Of a stretch of 64,000 nt of DNA, positions 1-12,086 are shown one piece after another. The DNA comes from Erythroxylum novogranatense (Eukaryota > Streptophyta > Magnoliopsida > Malpighiales > Erythroxylaceae). The notes under the pieces are model-generated. The model did no database searches. It had not been told where the DNA came from and saw only the letters and a list, made by a program, of their open reading frames with translations. Location of the stretch: assembly GCA_029891385.1 (NCBI GenBank), contig CM057229.1:4961001-5025000 (forward strand), read 5' to 3'. How positions within the stretch are numbered: position 1 is the first letter of the stretch; each line of letters begins with the position of its first letter. Both the position numbers and the translations under genes were made by a program.

Positions 1-520
1 GCTAAAAGATGTCTTCCTAACAAGATGACGCTTTTGCATAATCTTGCTAGCTATAGGATGGACACTTCTATTTCTCTTGATGATAATCTAGACTGTTTCT
101 TTAAGTTGGTGCAATATTTAGAAGCTACAGATGAAAGCATTTCGGAAGAGCATCAAACTATAGTGATTCTAAAAGTTTTACCTTCTAAATTCAATGCTTT
201 CAAGAAGGTGATCAAGCATGCTAGTGTAGAATCCCTCACTGTTAAGAGAGTACTCAATTCACTAATGGAAGAAATAGTGGAGAAGGCAGCAGAAGTGATG
301 TTCATTGAAAATAATCATGATAAGAAGTCACAAAAAAGGAATAGCAAGAAAGAGAATTGACAGAAGGGGAGTGGCAAGGATAAGCACACCAAAGAAGGTG
401 ATGAAAAGAGGAAAAAGGCTAAAGGTAAGAAGTGTTTCTAATGTGATAAAGAAGGACATTTTGCAAGAGACTGCAGAAAGAAGAAAAGAGATAAAGCTGC
501 ATAAAGTGGAGATGCTGGAA
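1..520 (+). pseudogene. Ty1/copia gag, 3' part (element 1)
   Basis: Capsid part of a copia polyprotein, entering from the left edge of the window. The open stretch at 25-360 has the plant copia gag pattern (SLDDNLDCFF, LKVLPSKF, LTVKRVLNSL). A nucleocapsid CCHC knuckle lies at about 432-474 (Cys-x2-Cys-x4-His-x4-Cys), but an in-frame TAA falls between its first two cysteines and the frame also shifts after 360. Gag normally coats the element RNA in cytoplasmic particles; this copy cannot. It runs on into the protease region on the same strand. The 5' LTR and gag start lie outside the window. Confidence 0.85.
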
Positions 521-522
521 AT

Positions 523-1960
523 ATGGAGAAACCAAAAGACTCCATTAGTGATGAGATACTATCAGTCACTGAAGAGAGTAAAGATCTCATTAGAGAATGG
601 ATCTTTGACTCTGGATGCACTATGCATGCAACTCCTCGCAAAGACTGGTTCACAACATTTGAACCAGTCATTGTCAAAGTAAAGATGGTAGATTCTGGGA
701 AGCAAAGGATTGAAGGGATTAGGAATGTCTCCATCAACATGTTTGACAAGAATAAAAGAACCCTATCCAATGTTAAATTTGTGCCTAGAGTAAGAAGGAA
801 TTTAATTTCTGAAAGCATGTTTGACTAACAAGGATTTGAAATTAGATCTAAGGATAAACTTAGAGAAATCCTAAAGGATGGTAGAGTCATCATCACAGGA
901 GTTAAAAGAGGTGGGCTACATTATGTAAAAGGAACTACCAAAGTGAACCACATTACAGAGAATAGAAAACTTGACTCAACTGCACTTTGGCACTCAAGGT
1001 TGGGCATACAGGGAAAAAAGTTTGTTCCACCTCTCAAAACAAGGATTGATTCTAGATCTAAAGATGTTGGAGTTCTATGAATCATATATGCTAGGAAAGC
1101 ATTACAAATCTAGTTTCAAAAAGGGAGCATAGAGGGCCAAAGAGATCATGGAATATGCTTATAGTGATCTTTAGGGGCCATCTTGAGTGTCCACTACAGG
1201 AGAAAATCTATACTTTATGTCTATCATAGATGACAAATCTAGGAAATGCTGGGTATATCCTATGAAGAGGAAAGATGAAGCATTAAAAATCTTCATAATG
1301 TGGTATACACTTATGGAAAATCAGATTGGAAAGAAGTTGATATGCCTAAGGACATATAATGGACTGGAATAATGCAATAAATGGTTTGAAGACTATTACA
1401 TTAAAAAAGGAATTATAAGGTTGAGAGACTCAACATGACACTCCTAGAAAAGACTAGGTGTATGCTACTATCTTCGGGTTATTCACAAACTCTATGGGGA
1501 GAAGCAACCAAGACTGTAGCTTATCTAGTTAATAGGCTCCTTACCTGCCAATGAATACAAAACTTCACTTGAAGTGTGGAATGGAAAGAAACCTAACATG
1601 ACTCACCTAAGGAATTTTGGATGTGCTGCTTATGCACATCAAAAGGAAGGAAAGCTGGAACCTAGAGCAGTAAAGGGAGTATTCCTAGGTTATCCAAAAG
1701 GGGTCAAAGGTTACAAGATTCTAATACTTCAAAGGGGAGATTTTAAAACCATTATTAACAAAGGTGTAATCTTCAAGGGAAATGAGTTTCCTTTGCTGTG
1801 TAGGAACTCCTCAAAATCAGACCTCCAAAAGGAAGTTCAGGAGCAACTTGGATCACCAAGTAGTTCAGTCCCCTTCTATATGCTACCAGAAATAGAAGAA
1901 GGCAGTACTCAATCTCATAATGTGGAACCTGTGTTAGGACCTATACATCATGAATAAGGG
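523..1960 (+). pseudogene. Ty1/copia protease and integrase (element 1)
   Basis: The aspartic protease signature WIFDSGCTMHATP lies at about 598-636. The GAG-pre-integrase segment (ALWHSRLG) is near 985, followed by the integrase core start (FMSIIDDKSRKCWVYP, 1214-1261) and the C-terminal part with the typical FGCAAYAHQKEGKLEPRA and KGVFLGYPKGVKGY strings (1614-1710). Several stops and frameshifts occur. The integrase stretch that normally carries the catalytic Glu (around 1425-1450) is shortened, as if 40-50 bases had been lost, so this integrase is inactive. The order PR-INT-RT-RH is diagnostic of copia rather than gypsy. Confidence 0.88.
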
Positions 1961-2040
1961 ATAGAAGAAACTAAAGGTAAGAGTGAGGAGAGAGCCTCAC
2001 ACACAACTACAGATGACCTTCAAGGAGATCTACAAGACTA

Positions 2041-3735
2041 TCAACTCACTAGAAATAGGCAACCAAGACAGAGAATTCCTAATAGGAGATACACTGACTC
2101 AAACTTGGTTGAATTTGCATGTCTTGTGGTTGAATCTATAGAAATTAGGCACCTAAAACCTTTGAAGAAGCCATAAATAGAAAGGATGCTAATCAATGGA
2201 AGATGTTTGTAAGAAGGAATATTCTTCTCCAATGAAGAATTTGACCTGGACTTTAGTGCCTAGATTTCCCAAAGCCAAACTAATAAAGAACAAAATGGCT
2301 ATTCAAGATGAAAAAGGGAATAACAAAAGTTGAACCCAAGATATACAAGGCAAGACTTATAGCTAAAGGGTATAGACAGAAAGAGGCAGTTGACTACAAG
2401 GAAATATTCTCACCTGTAGTCAAGTTCAAGACCATGAAGCTTATTATAGTGCTAGCTACTGTCTATGACTGGGAAATCCATCAATTGGATGTCAAAATAG
2501 CCTTCCTATATGGAAGGCTTGAGGAGACTATCTACATGAAACAACCAGTCTAATTTGTAGATAAAGACAAGCCTGATTATGCCTGCTTTCTTCAGAAGTC
2601 CCTATATGGGCTGAAACAAGCACCTAGACAGTGGAATAAGAAGTTCCATAAGGTAGCAACTGAGATGAAATTCACCAAAAGTGCCTATGACTACAGTCTA
2701 TACTATAAGGATCTAGGAGAAGCAGAGGTCATCTATATGTTAGTCTATATAGATGATCTAATCATCATTGGAAAAGAACGAGCTAGATTAGTTGAAGTGA
2801 AGAATGTTTTGTGCAAGCATTTTGAGATGAAGGACATAGGAGAAGCATAGAAGCTCTTAGGAATGTAGATTATAAGGAATAGGAGGGAAGGAAAACTATG
2901 GTTAAGTTAAAAGAATTACAACTGAAAGGTGCTTGCTTAGTTCAACATGGAACAAGCAACCTAACTCTACTCTTATAAGCTCACATCTTTAGATGGTTGC
3001 CAATAAGAGCCCCTACATTGAGGAAGAGAAGAAAGCTATGATGAACTACCCTTATGATGTTGGAGTTGGTAGTATTATGTATATAATGCTATGCATCAGA
3101 CCTGACCTTGCCTATGCAATTAGCATTCTAAGCAAGTTTATGTCTAACCTTGGATTTGAGCATTAGAAAAGACTAAAGACTGTCTTTGGATACCTTTTTT
3201 GGACTTTAAACCACGGTTTGTGTTTCTCTAAAGCTAAGCTAGCTAAATACAACAGTATGTGTATACATAGATTTGTAGGTGCAGATTATGTAGTAGATAA
3301 AGACACAAGAAAATCAGTATCAGTATACTACTTCACATTAGCATGAAACATAATTAGTTGGAAAGTATAACAATAATCAATAATGTCATTATTAACTACA
3401 GAAGCAAAGTTCTATGCAATCACAGAAGGGGTGAAAGAGTTATCATGGCTATCAGACATCTTAAAGAAAATTTGAGCTAACCTAGCTACTTCAACAATCT
3501 ACACAGATCGTCAGAGTGCACCTTACCTTAGCAAAAATCCAGTCTTGCACGAGAGGTCCAAACACATAGATGTCTGACTCAATTTTGTCAGGGACAGAAT
3601 ATCGCAAGGGATCTACAATTTGGAGAAAATAACAAGGGATTCAAATCCATTTGGCTTCAATATGAAGTTTGTGACTCCAAAGAAGTTCACTTTCTGTAGA
3701 GATTATCTACAAACAAGTGAATCCCCCTGAAGTCA
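2041..3735 (+). pseudogene. Ty1/copia reverse transcriptase and RNase H (element 1)
   Basis: RT is recognised from KARLIAKGYRQKEAVDYKEIFSPV (2350-2420), HQLDVKIAFLYGRLEETIYM (2480-2540), KSLYGLKQAPRQW (2597-2635) and the catalytic box YIDDLIII (about 2745-2768), in which both Asp of the YxDD box are kept. RNase H follows at about 3280-3690, with TEAKFYAITEGVKELSWL and a HERSKHIDV-like motif. At least ten stops or frameshifts break the pair. Downstream are a purine tract (3837-3847) and the 3' LTR, so this is the 3' end of an element whose 5' half lies left of the window. Confidence 0.88.
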
Positions 3736-3836
3736 ACAACAATTGAAGATCACTTCACTTGATCTCACATTTTTGGTGAAACTAGGTTTTGAGTTTTTAA
3801 ATGGCTCTCAGATTGATGAGCTTCACAAAGATTAAT

Positions 3837-3847
3837 GGAGAAGGAGG
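3837..3847 (+). other. polypurine tract of copia element 1
   Basis: GGAGAAGGAGG lies 7 bases before the proposed LTR start. Such tracts prime plus-strand DNA synthesis during reverse transcription. Confidence 0.5.
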
Positions 3848-3854
3848 TAATAAA

Positions 3855-4542
3855 TGTGGTGATATTCACCAAATCTCCACTAATATTCAACAAAGACACA
3901 ATAACTAGAAGATTCAAGGTGCTGTGTGAAGAAAAGGTGTGTATAGACATCGAAGAAGAAAGAAGGAAGTTTTTTGGATTTGGGGACAGATGTATAATGT
4001 TATGTCCAAATGGAAAACATGTGAGACTTATGTGAGAAGGACAACATTAAAAGCTAAGTAAAACGCAGTCGCATTCAGTGGCATAAGTAGAAGCACGTGA
4101 AAGAAATGTGGCACATACCTGATAAATGAAGACCACCGAATGAAACTACTACTGATTTCTATAAATAAGACATACTCAAGCCTCGATTCAGATAATATAC
4201 AAAGAGTACATTGTTCTCAATACTTAATAATCAAAATGTGAGAGTGAAAGAAATAGAGAGAATTTTATAGAGCTACTAGAGTACTTATCTGAGTGTACTG
4301 AGGAGAGTTCATATACTCTTTGCAAGTATTTTAAAAACACTCAATCTCTTGTAAACGTTCTCTTTTTCTTGATACTAATAGAACCACAAGTGTGGGATCC
4401 TTAGATGTAGATAGCATTTAAGCTATCGAACTAAGTAAAACTCTGTGTTCTTTACTTTTTTTCAAATTTTACTTCCTGTAAAACAATCTTCTTTATCAGT
4501 CTTTGTTTGAAAAGATAACAGTACAACACAAAGAACCTAACA
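3855..4542 (+). repeat. 3' LTR of copia element 1
   Basis: The LTR begins TGTGGTGATATTCACC directly after the purine tract and a short AT spacer, and ends AAGAACCTAACA, giving TG...CA ends and about 688 bp. A TATA box (TATAAATA, 4160-4167) sits where a U3 promoter is expected, followed by the usual R/U5 style with oligo-T runs. Directly after the 3' end the sequence becomes minus-strand copia RT, which suggests that element 1 integrated there. The 5' LTR is not in the window, so the start rests on motif position and not on an LTR alignment. Confidence 0.65.
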
Positions 4543-5104
4543 TTTTTTCTATAAACATACGTGCTTCAGTTTCTCATTATGAAGGAACCCCTCTGGCTGT
4601 GACATATAAATCTATGCTTCTAGGTTTCTATGTAAGAATGCAGTTTTGATATCAAGTTGTTCTAAATGTAGTTTTGATATCAAGTTGTTCTAACTCCAGG
4701 TCTAATGCACTTACTATGGACAGAATACCCTGAATGGTTTTATGTTTCACAACTAGCGAGCTTCATGGTAGTCGATCCCTTCCTCTTGTGAAAAATCTTT
4801 GGCCATAAACCTTGCTTTAAACCTAGCTTGTTTATTCTAGGAATGCCTTCTTGCCTCTTAATCACCTATTTGCATAATCAACCAACCCAATACTTCTCTA
4901 CTCTCAATTTCCTCCTTGTATGATCTAGGTTCATCAGAATTAATATTCTGTCCTATTGCCAAGGCATATGCAACAGAATTAGTATCAATAATACGAGCAT
5001 AATCAACATACCTTATAGATTTTTTGATTTCCTTCCTTTTTCTCTTTGTTGATATATTTTGTGAATCTTGCTCTTCATCCCTAGGCTGTTGAACATGATC
5101 TTTT
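4543..5104 (-). pseudogene. Ty1/copia RT, N-terminal half and INT-RT linker (element 2)
   Basis: Read on the minus strand, this holds the start of a copia RT. It has an ARFMAKDFSQEEG-like string (about 4780-4815), an LEQLDIKTAFLHRNLE-like string (4612-4695) and a QPEGFLHNEKLKHVC-like string (4560-4610). The reading stops exactly where the LTR of element 1 ends (4542/4543), so the rest of RT and the RNase H should lie on the far side of element 1, left of the window. A local duplication of about 28 bases (TTTTGATATCAAGTTGTTCT, 4643 and 4671) interrupts the RT. The linker carries a KRKRKEIKK patch. Confidence 0.75.
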
Positions 5105-6185
5105 TGAAAGTTTCCGAAGGGGTGTAATAGTTTTGCAAACTCTAGCACAATTAAAAACATAATATTAAACATATAAATGTAAATAAAAAATCAACACTAA
5201 AATTTGTCAGTTTAGCACACCTTGCTTATGTCTACGGTCCCCCCATCTAACTTAATATTTTTGTTAATGACAATAGTTTTACACAAGGCTTTACTTAATC
5301 GACACCACTCAACCTTTGACAATATCCCTTGGCCTTATAACTTGTGAAAGTATTTCACACCTAATAATACGACCAACTCGTGTTAACCTTAGCAGAAGAT
5401 TTCTCTCAACAACTTTCGACGAAAGAGACAACAATCAAATAACTCAAGTGACTAAAATACCAAGGAATGAAAATGAATACAGTTGAGATAAAAAGGAACA
5501 ATTTCCTAATGAATTCAGCTCCTTCAAAGACATATTTGAAAGTAGTTTACTAAGTACATTGCCTTCGTCAACTTTTATAATTTTTGGGCATTACTTCTAA
5601 GCATAAATTATCAAGGGCTGCCACCCAATCAACACTTAATCAAAAACAAAAAACAACACAAAGATAACACATACACCAGAAAAATGAATTAACTGCCAAG
5701 TTCACATACACCAAAAAAATGAACCAATTGCCACGTCTCAAAAGCCACCCTCAATTGACATTGAAGAATTAAACAAAATACATAACTAATTCACGCAAAA
5801 TCCAAAATAAAACCACAATTACATTAAAAAACCCATCAACCACACAAGACCAAAAGGAGTCACAGTAGAAGACATATTCAGCTCAATGATCACATGATAT
5901 ACCTAGAAGTTTCACTAGATATAGTTCTATCTACATATGATTAGCTACCAAATATTATCCAATATAACTTTTAGATTTCAACCTCCAACTCATACAAGAA
6001 TTGTCATTAATTCACACCAAAATAATAGTTCCTAAGACACAATCCAACTACAATCAACCAACCAAACCTAAGGAATATTCTATCCCATCTTGATTAGAAT
6101 TTGAAACTAATCAATGTTATCTTGAAAGCCCAATTATCAAATAATGTCAAAATTAATAATAAGATACATAAAATGTATCTTAACA
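5105..6185 (-). mobile_element. solo LTR (1081 bp) inside copia element 2
   Basis: Plus-strand ends are TGAAAGTTTCCG (5105) and GTATCTTAACA (6185), i.e. TG...CA. A perfect 5-bp target duplication CTTTT flanks it at 5100-5104 and 6186-6190. The interrupted copia pol resumes on both sides: linker on the left, integrase C-terminus on the right. No internal region is present, so this is the product of LTR-LTR recombination. Orientation is inferred as minus, because a copia-like R/U5 segment lies at the low-coordinate end. A partial relative of its U5 end occurs at 17522-17760. Confidence 0.85.
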
Positions 6186-7130
6186 CTTTTATAGTCTTGT
6201 TAGGAGTTTCGATTTCAAACTCCACTTTCTGGGTAGCACCCTAATCTTTATTACCTACATCATTATCATACTCCTCTTTTTGACCCAACAGAGTAGATTC
6301 ATCAAAGGTTACATCTCTACTAATAATAAATCTTGGAGTTCTTTCTTTTTCTGCACACCACAGTCTATACCCTTTAACTCTGGTCAGATACCCTAGAAAT
6401 ATGCATTTCATTACCCTTGGCTCCAATTTATCATCATTCATATGAGCATATACAAGATAACCAAATATACACAGGCCAGAATAATAAGAGGGTTTACCAA
6501 ACCTTACCTCTTGAGGAGTCTTAAAATCTGTTTTATCTATTCACCAAATAACAAGCAGTGTTAATTGTTTCAACCCAAAACTACTTTGACAAGCCAACAT
6601 TTAGTCACATGCATCGAGCACGTTGTATATGGGAGTGTTTGGTTCATGCATTCTACAAGTCTTTTATATTATGGTGTATGTCGTACAGTGTGGTTCCTTA
6701 TTATACCTTCTATCTTATAGAATTCGTCAAACGATGTATTGCAAAACTCTAACCTATTATCTATTGACTTGTTTTCTAGTATATATTTTTAACCATAGTC
6801 TTCCACTCCTTGAACTGCCCAAACACCTCATCCTTAGATTTTAGAAAACACATCCAAACCTTCCTAAAGTAGTCATCAATGAATGTAATGAAGTACCTAC
6901 ATCTACTATAAGGTTTAACTGAAGAAGGACCCCATAAATCTGAATGAACATACTCAAGGATTTCTTTCAAAGTATGTTTTCCAAAACTGAACTTGATTCT
7001 ACGTTTCTTTCCTACGACACAAGCCTTACAGAAATTCAACTTTCTAGTCTTTGCTCCATCGAACTTTAACTCCTTTTTACTCATGTGACCTACTCTATGA
7101 TGTCATAACTCCATACTGTCATTATACTTC
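6186..7130 (-). pseudogene. Ty1/copia integrase (element 2)
   Basis: Minus-strand integrase. 6241-6441 carries the C-terminal LEPRVMKCIFLGY and VKGYRLWCAEKERTPRF strings. 6776-7084 carries the zinc-binding end and core start (KACVVGKKRRIKFSF, HSDLWGPSSVKPY, FITFIDDYFRKVW), with the first catalytic Asp in HSDLWGP. The middle (6558-6775) holds the second Asp and Glu region but is full of stops. Integrase would join element cDNA to the chromosome; this copy is dead. Confidence 0.83.
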
Positions 7131-8350
7131 TCTAAGGACTAAGATATTGTCACTATTCTCGTCATCGAACTACCCATTAAAATATAAATTCCATGTTGTA
7201 GTTTGCCTTTCATTACTACTAAAGCACCCTTCAAAATCCTCAATTGTTTATCGCCACTAGAGAAACCATACCCATATTTATCTAAGGTACCCAAAGAAAT
7301 CAAATTCATATGCAAATCAGGAACATAACATGCGTCAAATGTTTGCATCAAGCTACTGCCCTTTACACTAAGCTCCTTATTATCACCCGAATTTACTGTG
7401 CTATTCCACTCATTGAATTAATGAAACAATTCACACAAGAAAGTCATGTGGTAAGATGCACAGTGTCTATGACCCAGATCTTTGCAGAATTAGAAGTATT
7501 GACAATCAAAACATCATTGCTCTCTCCTTCATCGGAGTTGTCCTGTACTACTGTGACACTACCACTGCTACTTGATTCCTTCTTCTCATTTCCCTTCTTT
7601 CATTATGGATAGTTCTTCCTCATTTGCCTCTTCTTTTTTATAGAGAAAACACTTAATTGCTTTAGCCCTTGATTTGGAATGTGACCTACCTCCTCCGCCA
7701 CCATCTGTTTTAGTGCTCTTACCCTTACTAACAATAAGACCTGCTTATACACCATCTTCACTAGACAAAGATCTTTCTCTTTAATTCTTTAGATTGCATA
7801 ACGTCCTTCACATCACTAACAGAAATATTATCTTGCCCATACAATATAGTATCAACAAAATTCTCATAAGAATTTGGTAAAGGACATAAGAGAAAAATAG
7901 ATTGATCATCATCATCAATATCAACCCCAATGCTTTATAAATATAAGACAATTTGGCTAAAGTTATCAAGATAATCTTTTACTTGGATACTTTTTGTCAT
8001 TTCTAAAGTATATAAATGCTACTTCTGATACAAATGGTTTGTGAGAGATTTCTTTTGAAACTTACTTTCTAATTTTGCTCACAATCCTGTTATAGTTATT
8101 TCAATCGCCACCTCACGAAATACTTCTTCACTCATACTCAACAATATCACGTTATGCATCTTCTCCAAAATTTTGTTATTCTCTCCGTTGATAGTTTCTT
8201 AAGCATTTTATCTTCTCCATCTAGTGTTCTCTCACATCCCTGTTGAACCGGAAGATCCCTCATCTTAATCTTTCAATGAAATTGTTCAACCTATTAACTT
8301 TATCAACATTGAACTTGTGAGTAGTCATCTTCCTAAACAATAGATATAAC
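7131..8350 (-). pseudogene. Ty1/copia gag and protease (element 2)
   Basis: Minus strand. 7139-7351 is the protease/GAG-pre-integrase junction (CYVPDLHMNLISLGTLDKYG). A lysine-rich, knuckle-like segment with its cysteines mostly lost lies at about 7590-7780. Gag runs back to a start near 8329 (MTTHKFNVDK). Numerous stops interrupt it. The same gag start (MTTHKFDVDKFNG) recurs at 13739, so two members of this family are in the window. Confidence 0.78.
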
Positions 8351-8424
8351 ATCCTCTCACATATCGCAAGAAAATTCAAACTTTGAAAATATAATCCAAA
8401 AAATTTGAACCTTTTAAAACCTTA

Positions 8425-8460
8425 CTCTGATACCACTTATTAGAAATAATGCAAGGCAAC
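8425..8460 (-). other. primer binding site and LTR remnant of copia element 2
   Basis: Minus-strand TGGTATCAGAG (8425-8435) matches the copia PBS complementary to initiator tRNA-Met. Only about 20 bp of the 5' LTR remain beyond it before gypsy RT sequence begins near 8461, so most of the 5' LTR has been deleted. The family fragment at 13690-14700 keeps more of it. Confidence 0.75.
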
Positions 8461-9290
8461 TAAGGGAGTTAAAGGCTCAGTTACAGGAGTTGATAGAAAA
8501 AGGTTTTATTAAACCTAGTATATCACCATGGGGAGCTCCACTCTTATTTGTGAAGAAGAAAGATGGAACTCTAAGACTATGCATTGATTATAGGCAACTG
8601 AATCAGGTGACAGTAAAAAACAAGTACCCGTTGCCTAGAACTGATGATTTGCTTGATCAATTGCAAGGAGCTCTGTTGTTCACTAAATTGGATTTGAGAT
8701 CTGGATACTATCAGTTGAAGATAGCAAAAGTTGATGTATCGAAAAGTGCGTTCAAGAGCAAGTATGTGCCTTTCCAATTCTTATTAATGTCATTTGGATT
8801 AACTAATTCCCCAGCTGCATTTATGGCTTTGATGACTAAGATTTTTTAGCCTTACCTGGATTGATTTGTGGTTGTGTTTATTGATGACATCCTAGTGTAT
8901 TCAAAGAGCAGAGAAGAACATTCTGAGCATCCGAGAGTGATCTTACAAATTATGAGGGAGAAACAATTGTATGCCAAGTTTAGTAAGTGTGAATTTTGGT
9001 TAGATCAAGTAGTGTTTCTAGGTCATATAGTGACTTGACAAGGCATTTGAGTGGATCCAAAGAAGATAGAGGCAGTAATGAATTAGGAAGTTTCGAGGAA
9101 TATATCAAAAATTTGAAATTTCATAGGATTGGCCAGATATTACCAGAGGTTTGTCGAGGGGTTCTTGTTGATCTCAACCCCTTTGACAAAATTTTTGAGA
9201 AAGAATGTAGTTTTCAGATGGAATGATGAATGTCAGAAGAGTTTTGAGGAGTTGAAATATCGGTTGACTACGGCACTGATGTTAACTATT
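8461..9290 (+). pseudogene. Ty3/gypsy reverse transcriptase (Tekay/Del-like)
   Basis: RT begins abruptly at [18 protein letters not shown]. It continues through [34 protein letters not shown] and [14 protein letters not shown] to the catalytic box [11 protein letters not shown] (about 8878-8910), with both Asp kept. The first stop is TAG at 8847-8849, followed by further stops and frameshifts ([18 protein letters not shown] near 8980). The thumb reappears at 9129-9326 (ARYYQRFVEGFLLISTPLTK). The 5' LTR, gag and protease are missing, because the left end is joined to the truncated copia element 2. Confidence 0.9.
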
Positions 9291-9665
9291 CCATCAAGAA
9301 ATTGGAGGATATGTAGTCTACAGTAATGCTTCGCATCAAGGATTGGGATTTGTATTGATGTAGTATGGCAAGGTGATAGCCTATGTATCGAGACAACTAG
9401 GATCTCATGAGATTAATTATCCAATACATGATTTAGAGCTTGCTACAATTGTTTTTGCTCTAAAGATACGGAGACATTATTTGTATGGAGAGACATTCCA
9501 GATATACACTGATCATAGGAGTTTAAGGTATCTATTGAGTTAGAAGGAATTAAACATGAGACAGAGAAGATGGGTAGGGTTATTGAAATATTATGACTGT
9601 ACGATTGAGTATCCCCCAGGAAAAGCTATTATGGTAGCTAATACTTTGAGTAGAAAGTATAATAT
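9291..9665 (+). pseudogene. Ty3/gypsy RNase H
   Basis: RNase H follows RT directly, as in gypsy elements. The strings [41 protein letters not shown] and RQRRWVGLLKYYDCTIEYPPGKA are readable at 9371-9630, with stops at about 9355 and 9541. The order RT-RH-INT separates this element from the copia copies. Confidence 0.88.
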
Positions 9666-9899
9666 CAGTGTAGCTCAGATTCAGGTATCGAGGTTAACTA
9701 GCTTAATTTAGTTGAGATCTTTAAATGTGGAGTTGAATCTGGAGTAGGATGAGGCATTAATAGCCACATTGAAACTAAGACCAATGTTACATGATAGAAT
9801 AAGAAGGCTTTAGAGCAAGAACCTTGATATGGTGAAACTGATTGAGAAAGTTAAGATGAATATAGATTCTGAATTTGAATTGAAGGATGAAACATTATA

Positions 9900-11225
9900 G
9901 TTAAAATAGAAATTATGTGTGCCTAATGTGGATGATCTGAGGAAGGAAATCTTAGATGAAGCTTATATGGTTGCTTATGCTATGCATCCTAATACCACCA
10001 AGTTATATAACACGTTGAAGCAGCATTTTTGGTGGCTTGGAATGAGGAAGCAAGTAGTGGAGTTAGTTTCTAAGTGTATAATATACCAATAGGTTAAGGT
10101 TAAACATTAGGCTCTAGTTGAAAAGTTACATTCGTTGAAATGAGAGTGAATCACTATGAATTTCATTATGGGATTGCTAAGGACTTTGAGGCAGAATGAT
10201 GCTATATGGGTTATAATAGACGGATTGACTAAGTCGACCCATTTCATACTAGTGACAGAGAGTAACTCAATAGACCAGTTAGCCCAGAAGTATGTAAATG
10301 AGGTGGTTAGATTGCATGGGGTCTGGTGTCCATTGTATCGGATAGGGATCCCAGATTTACTTCTAGATTTTGGAAGAGTTTGTAGCCAGCTATAGGCACA
10401 AAGTTAAACTTTAGTACTGCATTATTTCATCCTCAAGCAGATGGACATAGTGAGAGGGTAATCAAGACTATTGAGGATATGCTCAGGGCACGTGTATTGA
10501 AGTTTCAAGGAGTATGAGAATAATATATAACATTGAATAAATTTGCTTACAACGACCATTATCATAGTAATATCGGAATGGCACCATACGAGGCATTGTA
10601 TGGCAGGAAATGTCAGTCGCCTCTATATTGGGATAAAGAGGGCTTGAGAGTGGCTAGGCCCAGAATTGATACAAGATACTATGGATAAGGTGAAACTAAT
10701 CAAAAGTTGAATTAAAACGGCTCAAGATAGACAAAAATGCTCTGAGGATTAGCATAGAAGGGATATGGAATACAGTATGGGAGACAAGGTATTTATGAGA
10801 CTGTCGACTTGGTAAGGTGTGCTGAGGTTTGGTAAAAAGGACAAGTTGAGTCCTAGGTACATTGGTCGTTATGAGATCTTTAAGAGGATTGGACCTTTGG
10901 TATATGAGTTAGCTTTCCCTAATGAGATGTCTAAGTTGCATAATTTGTTTCATGTGAGCATGATAAAGAGATATAAATCTGATCCAACTTATGTATTGCT
11001 AGCTCAAGAAATTGAGGTTGATAGCAATCTAAGTTATATTGAGAAGCCAATCAAGATAATGGGTTATAAGACAAAGTAGTTGAGAAACAAAGTGATTCCA
11101 TTGATGAAAGTCCTTTGGAGAAATCACTCGACTGAAGAAGCAACTTCGAAATGGAGGATCACATAAAGAGACAATATCTCCACCTGCTTGAACAATAAGG
11201 TAAGAATTTCGAGGATGAAATTTTT
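9900..11225 (+). pseudogene. Ty3/gypsy integrase with C-terminal chromodomain-type tail
   Basis: The zinc-binding part (MHPNTTKLYNTLKQHFWWLGM, 9982-10050) is followed by a core with IDGLTKSTHFILV (10218) and, with several frameshifts, the region of the second Asp and the Glu (10370-10480). The C-terminus is readable at 10819-11079 (LSPRYIGRYEIFKRIG, VFHVSMIKRY-like) and ends with LRNKVIPLMKVLWRNHSTEEAT, the tail seen in chromodomain-bearing Tekay/Del elements. The last codons (NFEDEIF-like, 11196-11225) lead into the PPT. The lineage call rests on this tail and on the TGTAACATCC LTR start. Confidence 0.87.
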
Positions 11226-11226
11226 A

Positions 11227-11241
11227 AAAAGAGGGGAGAAT
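11227..11241 (+). other. polypurine tract of the Tekay-like element
   Basis: AAAAGAGGGGAGAAT immediately precedes the LTR start TGTAACATCC. The same layout (GGAGGGAGAAT then TGTAACATCC) precedes the 3' LTR at 32241, linking this lineage to the LARD-like element. Confidence 0.75.
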
Positions 11242-12086
11242 TGTAACATCCTATTATCCCATATTAGGGGTTAGGATCCCAGAATAGTGCACATATGAGT
11301 TTAGTAAGAAGTGAGAAAGTGCATTTCATATTCATGCATAATTTAGCATACACATACACAGAATCTTGAATTTTTAACATTAAAATGATTGTATATGTAT
11401 TCATTGATATTTTCTAGGTATAATTAATTTTATAAATGTGATTTTATTGAGAATTGTGGTTTATTTGTATTGAAAATTGATGTGGAGAGTATACTTATAG
11501 ATTTAGAAATTTTTGGTGAAATTTCTAAAATTTTGGGTAATTTTGGACTAGGAAAAATGTCAAATGGCAAGACAATTGACAAATAGTAGTAGAAATTACT
11601 ATCAAATGACAATGAAAATTTTTATAAATGACCTTGTGTTTTTTTGACAAGTGTGATCAAAAATTGGGAGACAATTGGAGTAGGAATTGGAATTGATTGG
11701 ATTAGTTAAATAAGAAAACCTAGTTTAAAGCCTTAGAAATTAGACAAATGGCAAGTGACAATTGTCACTTGCCAAGCCAAGCATTAAACCCATGTAACTT
11801 TTGAAAGACCATTTTTTTAATTGGTCTTTCACTTGACTTCTTTGGCCAAATGTTCTCACCTTCTTCCTCTTTTTCATTTATTCTCATCCATAACACTCAT
11901 TTCTCACCTTGTCAATGTGCTCTTCATCTTGTCACAAGAAAAACCTAATCCCCCTTCATAAATGAAGATGATCTTGGGATGTTTGGGAGTTAGGGTTGCA
12001 TGATCTTCAACTTTGGAGCCAAAACAAGTAAGTGTATTCTTATTAATCTTCATGGTTTTGCTAAATGAAGCATATATGATGATAGC

